Assembly (NCBI GenBank): GCA_900772675.1
Contig: CAAGRM010000123.1
Location: forward strand, 1-5,068
Length of the DNA stretch: 5,068 nucleotides
From: Lachnospiraceae bacterium
GTDB taxonomy: Bacteria > Bacillota > Clostridia > Lachnospirales > Lachnospiraceae
Direction: 5' to 3'
The notes below the pieces were generated by a model that was given only the letters and a program-made list of their open reading frames with translations, did no database searches and was not told where the DNA came from. The translations under genes and the position numbers were made by a program. This document shows, one piece after another, positions 1 to 5,068 of the stretch (position 1 is its first letter; each line of letters opens with the position of its first letter).

Positions 1-38
1 GCAGACGATTCGGTTCGTCCGCGGCGGCGCTTTTTCAT
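1..38 (-). CDS. Possible start of a further operon gene, cut by the window edge
   Basis: An ATG at 38-36 opens a frame on the minus strand, 7 nt after the stop of the ABC permease gene, and stays open to the window edge. It would read MKKRRRGRTESS, a strongly basic start that would suit the cytoplasmic end of a membrane or nucleic-acid-binding protein. No convincing ribosome site precedes it (the upstream bases are CTTAAAAATTGC), and only 12 codons are visible. It may equally be untranslated sequence after the operon. The absence of an obvious terminator between position 46 and the edge is weak support for continued transcription. No function can be assigned. Confidence 0.2.
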   Translation of the reverse strand, partial: MKKRRRGRTESS

Positions 39-45
39 GCAATTT

Positions 46-879
46 TTAAGAAAGATTCAGCCGTCTGCTTAAGATATAGCGGCAGATCAGGAACAGAACG
101 ACACAGAGCACCACGGTGATGACAAGCGTGAAAACTGAGGATGTGGTAACCACAGCGGCCGGTGTGGAGTCCTGGAAAACCTGGACAATACTGATTCCGC
201 CGAAGATCTGGATTACGGTGGTCATGCCGATGTAAGAAAGGACAGCTGTCAGAACTTTATGGCTGGATACCAGGCTTCCGATGCTGATAGCGGCATAGAA
301 CAGAAGGATGCCGAAGAACAGTGAAGCGAAGAAGCCGACGATGGAAAACAGTGCCATGCCGATGTGGTTCGTGATGCCGATCAGGGAAAAAGCAGCATCG
401 GCAACACAGGTAATCTGTGCCCAGAGATAGGACAGAAAATCGGAAAAGGTCATGGTCTTGCTGTAAAAAAGCAGGGTGTTTGCGGTAAAATACCGGATTG
501 CGGACGGCAGAAGCAAAAAAGCGAAGGAAGCGAGAACGGAAAGTGCGTTTAAGATGCTCCATGCGCCGAAAACCAGCATTTTGGAGAGAATATGATCCGT
601 TGCCGATACCGGAAGGACGTTGGTCAGATACCCTTCGTCGGTAAAAAGATTTTTATAGTAGCGCTGGATCATCAGCACCTGTGTCATGACGGATGCGGCG
701 ATCACAATCAAAACGTACGCAAACAGATAGAGGACGATCAGCAGATCCGGCAGCTCAGAAATCTGGGAAAAGAGGAATCCGAAGCCTCCGAGAGCGCCCA
801 TGAAAATGGCGGCACCGTTCAGCAGCGCCATGTTTTTCCAGCATGCTTTCCACTCATGTTTCAGACATTTTTTTAACAT
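46..879 (-). CDS. ABC-2-like transporter membrane subunit (permease)
   Basis: This 277-residue integral membrane protein is most likely the transmembrane partner of the ATPase encoded just upstream. Hydrophobic segments are visible at about 18-37, 43-70, 101-125, 177-204, 209-232 and 243-268, giving about six helices. A short basic N-terminus (MLKKCLKHEWK) and a basic C-terminus (RYILSRRLNLS) suggest that both ends are cytoplasmic. Between helices 2 and 3 lies RYYKNLFTDEGYLTNVLPVS (73-92). A phrase of the form F-x-D/E-E-G-Y-L-x-x-x-L-P is common in membrane subunits of YtrA-regulated transporters and may contact the ATPase. The ATG start is well supported by AGGGAGGT at 886-893, with 6 nt spacing, and overlaps the ATPase stop by 7 nt. 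The substrate cannot be read from sequence. Related operons have been tied to cell-envelope stress, antimicrobial peptide defence or export, so this role is inference only. Confidence 0.85.
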   Translation of the reverse strand: MLKKCLKHEWKACWKNMALLNGAAIFMGALGGFGFLFSQISELPDLLIVLYLFAYVLIVIAASVMTQVLMIQRYYKNLFTDEGYLTNVLPVSATDHILSKMLVFGAWSILNALSVLASFAFLLLPSAIRYFTANTLLFYSKTMTFSDFLSYLWAQITCVADAAFSLIGITNHIGMALFSIVGFFASLFFGILLFYAAISIGSLVSSHKVLTAVLSYIGMTTVIQIFGGISIVQVFQDSTPAAVVTTSSVFTLVITVVLCVVLFLICRYILSRRLNLS

Positions 880-1571
880 TTGAATACCTCCCTGAAATAA
901 GAATCAATGGATTCACCCTCCTGCATTCGGATATCTTCAACCGAGGCGTGCAGCTTTAACTGACCTTCCTGGATGAAAATGACTTCATCGAGGATATTTT
1001 CGACATCTGAGATGAGATGGGTTGAAATGAGGATCGATGCGTCCGGGTCGTAATTGTTTAAAATCGTTGATAAAATATAATCGCGGGCAGCCGGGTCAAC
1101 ACCTGCAATCGGTTCATCGAGACAGTACAGCTTTGCACGGCGGCTCATGGTAAGAATGAGCTGTACCTTTTCTTTCGTTCCCTTTGACATGGTTTTTAAG
1201 CGGTCTTTCGGGCTGATTTTTAAAGATTCCAGCATGGCATTGGCGCGGGACATGTCAAAGTCCTCAAAGAAATCGCTGTAATACGTTAAAAGATCCGAGA
1301 CGCGCATCCAGCTGCCGAGATACATTTTATCTGGCAGATAGGAGACGATCCGTTTTGTCTCAATACCGGGATGATTTCCGGCGATGAGGACTTCACCCTC
1401 ACTCGGGGTCAGCAGTCCGTTCAGCAGCTTTAAGAGCGTCGTCTTTCCGCTTCCGTTGGGCCCCAGCAGTCCGATAATTTTCCCGGAATCCAGGGAAAGG
1501 TTGAGATGATCGAGCGCGGTGTGGTTTCCGAAGCGCTTCGTCAGGTCTTTACACGTTACAAGTTCACTCAT
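873..1571 (-). CDS. ABC transporter ATP-binding protein (YtrB-like)
   Basis: This 232-residue cytoplasmic ATPase should power the membrane subunit encoded next to it. All core motifs are present: Walker A GPNGSGKT (37-44), a signature loop MSKGTKEK (128-135) in place of LSGGQ, Walker B LYCLDEP (148-154) with catalytic E153, D-loop AGVDP (156-160) and switch histidine H185 in STHLISD. The usual Q-loop glutamine is replaced, the segment reading SYLPDKMYL (77-85). The SKG-type signature and YLPD segment recur in ATPases paired with GntR/YtrA regulators. The ATG at 1571 is preferred over a TTG at 1601 because GAGGAGG at 1581-1587 sits 9 nt upstream and the protein then begins MSELVTCKDLTKRFG, the normal start of the fold. 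It overlaps the regulator stop by 8 nt and the permease start by 7 nt. The substrate is unknown. Confidence 0.93.
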   Translation of the reverse strand: MSELVTCKDLTKRFGNHTALDHLNLSLDSGKIIGLLGPNGSGKTTLLKLLNGLLTPSEGEVLIAGNHPGIETKRIVSYLPDKMYLGSWMRVSDLLTYYSDFFEDFDMSRANAMLESLKISPKDRLKTMSKGTKEKVQLILTMSRRAKLYCLDEPIAGVDPAARDYILSTILNNYDPDASILISTHLISDVENILDEVIFIQEGQLKLHASVEDIRMQEGESIDSYFREVFKC

Positions 1572-1941
1572 GATTTTCTTCCTCCTCAATCGTTTCGGCA
1601 AGTAGCTGCCGGATTTCCTCCGGGGTTATGCCGAGCTGTTTCATATGGGCAACAAAAGCAGAGACTTCTGCGGCGGCAAGTTCTTTTTTCATCTGATGAA
1701 TTAACTCCTTATCTTCTGTGATAAAGCGTCCGCTGGTTCGCTGGGAATAAATGAGTCCGCTGCGTTCCAGTTCGGAGAGGGCTTTCTGCATTGTGTTGGG
1801 GTTGACGGCGGCCTCCTGCGCGAGATCGCGGACGGACGGAAGCTTATCACCCGGCTGATATTGTCCGGTAACAATGTCCATCTGGACCCGCTCGATGATC
1901 TGCAGATAGATCGGCCGCGCGGAATCGAGGTTCCATGGCAT
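1564..1941 (-). CDS. GntR-family transcriptional regulator, YtrA subfamily
   Basis: This 125-residue DNA-binding protein probably represses its own operon. A GntR winged helix-turn-helix covers about residues 9-76: RPIYLQI (9-15), PGDKLPSVRDLA (30-41), the recognition region VNPNTMQKALSELERSGLI (46-64) and the wing RTSGRFIT (68-75). Only about 50 mostly helical, charged residues follow. This matches the short dimerisation tail of the YtrA subfamily and is too small for the effector domains of FadR- or HutC-type members. The ATG at 1941 is preferred to a GTG at 1953, because the first base of that GTG is the last base of the Shine-Dalgarno AAAAGGAG (1960-1953), and because family members usually start M-x-W-x-L/F-D. 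It is the first gene of a three-gene operon with the ABC ATPase and permease. The inducing signal is unknown; in relatives it is often envelope-active antibiotics. Confidence 0.93.
   Translation of the reverse strand: MPWNLDSARPIYLQIIERVQMDIVTGQYQPGDKLPSVRDLAQEAAVNPNTMQKALSELERSGLIYSQRTSGRFITEDKELIHQMKKELAAAEVSAFVAHMKQLGITPEEIRQLLAETIEEEENHE
1581..1587 (-). promoter_or_regulatory. Ribosome binding site that fixes the ATPase start
   Basis: The minus strand reads GAGGAGG followed by AAGAAAATC and then ATG at 1571. This near-perfect Shine-Dalgarno lies inside the 3' end of the regulator gene. It selects the ATG at 1571 over the in-frame TTG at 1601. Confidence 0.85.
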
Positions 1942-1952
1942 AATGGCGTTCA

Positions 1953-1960
1953 CTCCTTTT
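1953..1960 (-). promoter_or_regulatory. Ribosome binding site of the GntR regulator
   Basis: The minus strand reads AAAAGGAG, then 11 nt, then the ATG at 1941. Its last G is also the first base of the alternative GTG start at 1953, so ribosomes using this site cannot start at that GTG. The spacing to the ATG is slightly long, which may moderate repressor synthesis. Confidence 0.65.
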
Positions 1961-1967
1961 GTACTAC

Positions 1968-1987
1968 TGTATTAATTTGATAATACA
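1968..1987. promoter_or_regulatory. Probable operator of the GntR/YtrA repressor
   Basis: TGTATTA (1968-1974) and TAATACA (1981-1987) form a perfect 7-bp inverted repeat around a 6-nt spacer (ATTTGA). It lies directly downstream of the -10 box of the operon promoter and covers the predicted start of transcription near 1981, where a bound dimer would block initiation. A/T-rich palindromes with TGTA/TACA-type ends are typical for GntR regulators. Binding by the adjacent regulator is inferred from position and symmetry. Confidence 0.65.
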
Positions 1988-2016
1988 ATCATACAATCGC
2001 TTTAGGGATTTGTCAA
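1988..2016 (-). promoter_or_regulatory. SigA-type promoter of the regulator-ABC operon
   Basis: On the minus strand TTGACA (2016-2011, perfect) is followed by 17 nt and TATGAT (1993-1988, five of six matches to consensus). Transcription should start near 1981. A run of A and T upstream of the -35 box (2017-2040) could act as an UP element. With the overlapping inverted repeat this looks like a strong promoter held down by repression. Confidence 0.8.
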
Positions 2017-2055
2017 GAATTTTAAGAAAAAATTTTAGATTTCGAGGGGAAATTG

Positions 2056-2064
2056 TGGTAAACT
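2056..2064 (+). promoter_or_regulatory. Extended -10 promoter for pepF
   Basis: TGG followed by TAAACT (2059-2064) forms an extended -10 element, a pattern frequent in clostridial promoters. No good -35 box lies at the right distance (bases near 2035-2041 match poorly), so the extended -10 would carry recognition. Transcription would start near 2070, giving a leader of about 75 nt. The promoter is back to back with that of the regulator operon, the predicted starts being about 90 bp apart. Confidence 0.5.
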
Positions 2065-2144
2065 AACCATAAGTGCGGCACAATAAAATTAGAAGAAAGA
2101 CCGCAGAATCGTTCCGCCTGAAAGGACGGATGAAAGGGAGAATT

Positions 2145-3956
2145 ATGGCAGAAATTAAACTGAAAAAAAGAGAAGAGATGGATCCGGCGTACTGCTGGGA
2201 TCTTTCCAGCCTGTTTGCCAGCGATGCGGCATTTGAAGAAACAGAGCGGAAAATCGAGAAAAAAATTGAGACATTCCGTTCCAGACAGGGAACCATGAAA
2301 GAAAGTGCAGAAGCACTGTACCGTGTCCTTTCGGATCTGGACGAAATCAGTCGTGTATTTTCCGGCCTGTATGTATATGCAAGTCAGAAATACCATCAGG
2401 ACATGGGAAATCAGAAATATCAGGGATATGCAGGAAAGATGGACAGCATGATGGCGGTTCTCGCAGACGCAGCTTCCTTTGTGGAACCGGAAATTCTGGA
2501 GCTCGATGAGGAAACGGTTGCGAAATTTGAAGAGACGTATGAACCACTCCGTCTGTATGACCGCGTATTAAAAGAAAATTTCCGAAAAAAGGAGCATATT
2601 CTTTCACCGGAAATGGAGGCTGTTCTTGCAAAAGCCGGAGAGATGGCAGCCAGCCCGGATCAGATTTTCTCAGCTTTTTCAAATGCAGACCTCAGATTTT
2701 CACCGGTCACGGATGCCAAAGGAAATCAGGTTCCGTTAAGCCATGGCACGTTTATCGGATTTTTACAGTCGAAGGACCGCCGTGTGAGAAAAGAGGCATT
2801 TGAAAAATATTATGCCGAGTATGAGAAACACAAAAACATGCTTGCAGCAACATTTGGCGCAAATCTGAAGCAGGCAGCGTTTTTTGCAGATGTGCGGAAG
2901 TATCCGTCTGCTCTGGCAGCGTCGCTGGATGGCGGAAATATACCGGTCTCGGTTTATGACAAGCTGCTTGAGGCAATTCATGCAAAAATGCCGGCCATGT
3001 ATCGTTACGTGGCATTGCGCAAGAAGCTTCTTGGGGTAGAAGAGCTTCATATGTATGATGTATACGTTTCTCTGACGAAGGAGTACGAGCAGAAATATAC
3101 GTATGAGCAGGCAACCGAGATTGTGAAGAAAGCGCTTGCTGTGCTTGGTGAGGATTATGTGGCACTGCTGGAAAAAGGATTTTCAGAGCATTGGGTTGAT
3201 GTCTACGAAAATGAAGGAAAACGCAGCGGCGCTTATTCCTGGGGATCTTACGATTCTCATCCGTATGTGCTGATGAGCTTTGACGGAAACATTGACTCTG
3301 TCTTTACCCTGGCGCACGAAATGGGTCATTCGCTGCATACCTGGTATTCCAACCATACACAACCGTATACGTATGCAGAGTACCGTCTTTTTGTTGCCGA
3401 AGTGGCATCAACCTGCAATGAGGCTCTGCTGATCCGCTATCTGCTTGAGCATGCGAAGGAAAAAGAGGAGAAAATTTTCCTGCTGAATTATTTCCTGGAC
3501 CAGTTTAAGGGAACGGTATTCCGTCAGACCATGTTTGCAGAATTCGAAAAACGGATTCATGAGAAAATGGCAGAGGACGGAACACTGACCGCAGATGGCA
3601 TTTCCGAGATGTACCTGTCGATCAACAAGGAATATTTCGGACCGGATATGATTTCAGATCCGCAGATTGCGCTGGAGTGGGCGAGAATTCCGCATTTTTA
3701 CACGCCGTTCTACGTGTATCAGTATGCAACGGGCTTTTCCGCTGCGATTGCGATCAGCAGCAAAATCCTGGCTGGGGAACCGGGCATTGTGGAGAAGTAC
3801 AAACAGTTCTTAAGCGGCGGCTGCTCGATGGATCCGATCGATCTTTTAAAAATCTGCGGCGTCGATATGACAAAGCCGGAGCCGGTGGAAGAGGCACTGG
3901 ATGTCTTTGCTTCTTATGTGGAGGAACTGGAGAAGCTTACGGCACAAGAAGAGTAA
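2145..3956 (+). CDS. pepF: Oligoendopeptidase F (M3 family zinc metallopeptidase)
   Basis: This 603-residue cytoplasmic peptidase cleaves short peptides internally; characterised PepF enzymes act on oligopeptides rather than proteins. The active site is HEMGH (391-395), with H391 and H395 as zinc ligands and E392 as catalytic base. E419, in VAEVAS, is the likely third ligand. C-terminal residues typical of M3 enzymes are present in PHFYTPFYVYQYATG (516-530), which supplies histidine and tyrosines for substrate binding. The N-terminal half (with the Oligopeptidase F domain at roughly 110-185) is helical, and the M3 catalytic domain occupies about 200-585. The length matches known PepF proteins of about 600 residues. 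The ATG at 2145 is chosen because AAGGGAG (2134-2140) precedes it and the protein then opens MAEIKLKKREEMDPAYCWDL; a GTG at 2073 lies almost at the predicted transcription start and lacks a ribosome site. There is no signal peptide or frameshift. It appears monocistronic. Confidence 0.95.
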   Translation: MAEIKLKKREEMDPAYCWDLSSLFASDAAFEETERKIEKKIETFRSRQGTMKESAEALYRVLSDLDEISRVFSGLYVYASQKYHQDMGNQKYQGYAGKMDSMMAVLADAASFVEPEILELDEETVAKFEETYEPLRLYDRVLKENFRKKEHILSPEMEAVLAKAGEMAASPDQIFSAFSNADLRFSPVTDAKGNQVPLSHGTFIGFLQSKDRRVRKEAFEKYYAEYEKHKNMLAATFGANLKQAAFFADVRKYPSALAASLDGGNIPVSVYDKLLEAIHAKMPAMYRYVALRKKLLGVEELHMYDVYVSLTKEYEQKYTYEQATEIVKKALAVLGEDYVALLEKGFSEHWVDVYENEGKRSGAYSWGSYDSHPYVLMSFDGNIDSVFTLAHEMGHSLHTWYSNHTQPYTYAEYRLFVAEVASTCNEALLIRYLLEHAKEKEEKIFLLNYFLDQFKGTVFRQTMFAEFEKRIHEKMAEDGTLTADGISEMYLSINKEYFGPDMISDPQIALEWARIPHFYTPFYVYQYATGFSAAIAISSKILAGEPGIVEKYKQFLSGGCSMDPIDLLKICGVDMTKPEPVEEALDVFASYVEELEKLTAQEE

Positions 3957-4025
3957 AAGTTAAAAGTGCATAAAAAACAATGGAAATATGTGTGAAAAAT
4001 ATACAAAGTTTGGCGCGCTTTTCCC

Positions 4026-4053
4026 TTGAAAAAGTTTTTGAATATGTTACAAT
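4026..4053 (+). promoter_or_regulatory. Promoter of the nitroreductase-family gene
   Basis: TTGAAA (4026-4031, five of six) is separated by 16 nt from TACAAT (4048-4053, five of six), with TGT immediately before the -10 box forming an extended -10. Transcription should start near 4060. The gene downstream is therefore probably transcribed separately from pepF, with a leader of about 190 nt. AATAT and ATATT (4041-4045 and 4052-4056) form a small inverted repeat across the -10 box, too simple to call an operator. Confidence 0.7.
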
Positions 4054-4113
4054 ATTATTACGGAATAAAAATAGAAAACTGGGATATGAAAAAAATTTGC
4101 GATTAAGAGGGAG

Positions 4114-4145
4114 AATTTCCATATTTCTGTCGAAGAAAGGAAATT
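4114..4145 (+). other. Bulged RNA hairpin in the leader
   Basis: AATTTCC (4114-4120) pairs with GGAAATT (4139-4145), and TTTCT (4124-4128) pairs with AGAAA (4134-4138), closing a GTCGA loop. That makes 12 pairs interrupted only by a three-base bulge, ATA (4121-4123). No T-run follows, so it is not a standard terminator. It could be a regulatory or stabilising element, or an inverted-repeat protein site. Confidence 0.45.
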
Positions 4146-4179
4146 AAGCAACATATTTTCGGAAGGCGGTTTTGACCTT

Positions 4180-4207
4180 AAAAACAGGGCAGCCGCAGCC
4201 GGTTTTT
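4180..4207 (+). other. Weak terminator- or attenuator-like hairpin
   Basis: AAAAAC (4180-4185) can pair with GTTTTT (4202-4207), and GGC (4188-4190) with GCC (4198-4200), enclosing AGCCGCA. The GC core is only three pairs and the T-run is itself used in the stem, so intrinsic termination is doubtful. The symmetric A- and T-tracts would look similar on both strands. Confidence 0.2.
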
Positions 4208-4249
4208 TGAAAAAAACAGACGGATAGCAGATGAATAAAGGGTGAGAGT

Positions 4250-5014
4250 ATGAATTTATATGAGGCTATTTTTGTTAGAAAATCAGTAAGAAATTATTGT
4301 TTCGACACGCTTCCGCCGCAGACATTAGATAAGATTTGGGAGCATTACAAGGAAATGCCGGCGTTGTTTTCCGGCATCGGTGTGGATATGGCGATTCTGG
4401 ACAACCGGAAAGGGCAGGAGAGAATGCTCAGTATGTTTAGTGTGAAGGCGCCGTATTATATGGCTTTTTATTCGGAGGAGTCTGAGCGATACCTGATGAA
4501 CGTGGGCTATATTATGGAGCAGATGGTGCTGTATCTGTGCAGTATCGGACTGGGAACCTGTTTTATCGGAAGTAATCGTGTGAAAAAGGCGGAGCTTGAG
4601 AAGAACGGAAAGCGGCTGGTGGGGATCGTCGCTTTTGGTAAGAGTCATGGTTCGCATACGAGACGGCAAAGTGAGGCAAAGAGACTGCCACTGGAGGATC
4701 TTTGCGTGTTCAAAGAGGTGCCGCGGCAGTGGATGACGCAGATGCTGGAGGCGGCGAGACTGTCGCCATCCAGTATGAACAGCCAGCCGTGGAGATTTGT
4801 GGTTTATGATAACAGGATTCATATTTTCTCGAAGAAGCACAGTGTGGAGAAGCTTCGGAAGTGGGATGAGGTGAATTTTGGGATTATGTTTGCAAATATG
4901 ATGGTGGCAGCGGAGGAACTGTGGCTGGATGTCGACCTGATCAGACTCGGGGATATTTCGCAGAAAAACTTCTCAAATAATCAGTATGTGCTGAGCGCGA
5001 TTCTGAAGGCGTAG
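4250..5014 (+). CDS. Putative nitroreductase, TM1586 type
   Basis: This 254-residue soluble protein resembles flavin-dependent nitroreductase-fold enzymes of the TM1586 type, expected to bind FMN. RKSVRNY (10-16) matches the N-terminal FMN-phosphate motif. NVGYIMEQMVLYLCSIGLGTCFIG (84-107, written here as the helix plus its GLGTCFIG end) matches the central helix and glycine turn, and GIVAFGKS (125-132) followed by a basic stretch and LPLEDL (146-151) matches the usual end of the fold. LSPSSMNSQPW (171-181), normally just after the first motif, appears instead in the C-terminal part, as in this subfamily. The ATG start follows AAAGGGTGA (4237-4245). It has its own promoter and a long leader. 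The physiological substrate is unknown; candidates are quinones, nitroaromatics or flavin itself, and none can be chosen from sequence. No regulator gene lies next to it. Confidence 0.8.
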   Translation: MNLYEAIFVRKSVRNYCFDTLPPQTLDKIWEHYKEMPALFSGIGVDMAILDNRKGQERMLSMFSVKAPYYMAFYSEESERYLMNVGYIMEQMVLYLCSIGLGTCFIGSNRVKKAELEKNGKRLVGIVAFGKSHGSHTRRQSEAKRLPLEDLCVFKEVPRQWMTQMLEAARLSPSSMNSQPWRFVVYDNRIHIFSKKHSVEKLRKWDEVNFGIMFANMMVAAEELWLDVDLIRLGDISQKNFSNNQYVLSAILKA

Positions 5015-5023
5015 AGGTGAATA

Positions 5024-5068
5024 CGGACGACCTCGGACAACCTCGGACAACCTCGGACGACCTCGGAC
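5024..5068 (+). repeat. Tandem array of a 10-bp unit, open at the window edge
   Basis: Four and a half copies of CGGACRACCT follow one another without interruption: units at 5024, 5034, 5044 and 5054, and a half unit at 5064-5068. The only variation is at the sixth base (G, A, A, G). The array begins 9 nt after the nitroreductase stop codon and runs off the window. The unit contains no stop in any frame on either strand. A GTG at 5017 would read through it as a ten-residue repeat (DDLGQPRTTS), but its upstream AGAGG lies too close for a normal ribosome site. It is most likely a short intergenic tandem repeat; a repeat-protein gene is possible. Confidence 0.9.

Larger units (their letters stand above)
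4060..4249 (+). other. Long 5' leader of the nitroreductase-family gene
   Basis: About 190 nt lie between the predicted transcription start and the ATG. In order the leader holds a six-codon frame MKKICD (4086-4106), a bulged 12-bp hairpin (4114-4145), segments able to pair in two alternative ways (4169-4207), a tandem GCAGCC pair (4189-4200) and a four-codon frame MNKG (4231-4245) whose end coincides with the ribosome site AAAGGGTGA. I recognise no known riboswitch class. Neither tiny frame has a strong ribosome site, so both may be accidental. Confidence 0.4.

Noticed and set aside
364..876. Two plus-strand frames (364-552 and 592-876) opposite the permease
   Set aside because: They are antisense shadows of a well-supported membrane protein gene, with low-complexity polar content, no family resemblance and no promoter.
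2018..2034. AATTTT/AAAATT inverted repeat between the divergent promoters
   Set aside because: Low-complexity A/T sequence forms such pairs by chance; it is better explained as an A/T-rich upstream promoter region.
2073..2144. N-terminal extension of pepF from a GTG at 2073
   Set aside because: The GTG lies at the predicted transcription start and has no ribosome site; the extra residues are basic and unlike PepF N-termini, while the ATG at 2145 has AAGGGAG upstream.
3957..4025. Terminator after pepF
   Set aside because: Only a four-pair AAAG/CTTT stem around GGCGCG near 4004-4022 could be found, too weak to call. Termination of pepF may be factor-dependent or undetectable by eye.
3937..4122. 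61-codon minus-strand frame across the gap after pepF
   Set aside because: It is hydrophobic only because the A/T-rich DNA encodes F, L and I on that strand, it lacks a ribosome site, and it overlaps the end of pepF and the promoter at 4026-4053.
4060..4249. Known riboswitch in the nitroreductase leader
   Set aside because: I compared by eye with the conserved cores of cyclic-di-GMP, THF and fluoride classes; the isolated ACAGGGC at 4184-4190 resembles part of the GEMM core but the rest of that motif is absent.
5024..5068. CRISPR array
   Set aside because: The 10-bp units are contiguous with no spacers, so the structure is a simple tandem repeat.

Overview
The window is 5,068 bp of moderate-GC, Firmicutes-type DNA. 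Strong AGGAGG-like ribosome sites, A/T-rich promoters of the SigA type, a GntR/YtrA-type regulator with an ABC pair, and a PepF-type oligopeptidase suggest a Clostridia member, probably Lachnospiraceae-like. That placement is inference from style and gene content only.

Left part (about 1-2016, minus strand): a compact autoregulated operon read right to left. It encodes a small GntR-family repressor (YtrA subfamily), an ABC-transporter ATPase and an ABC-2-like membrane subunit. The genes overlap by 8 and 7 nt, so translation is probably coupled. A near-consensus promoter (TTGACA, 17 nt, TATGAT) lies upstream, and a perfect 7-bp inverted repeat covers the predicted transcription start, as expected of an operator for the repressor. 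A possible fourth gene may begin at position 38 and run off the left edge.

Middle (about 2056-3956, plus strand): pepF, a full-length cytoplasmic zinc oligoendopeptidase F of the M3 family, transcribed divergently from the regulator from an extended -10 promoter.

Right part (about 4026-5014, plus strand): a 293-bp gap contains a good promoter and a leader of about 190 nt with a strong bulged hairpin and two tiny reading frames. It is followed by a TM1586-type putative nitroreductase in which the NxQPW flavin motif sits in the C-terminal part. Nine bases after its stop codon a tandem array of a 10-bp unit (CGGACRACCT) begins and continues to the window edge.

Most of the window is ordinary chromosomal content. 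The least explained elements are the terminal 10-bp tandem repeat and the structured leader of the nitroreductase gene. No mobile element, CRISPR array, tRNA or rRNA was seen.
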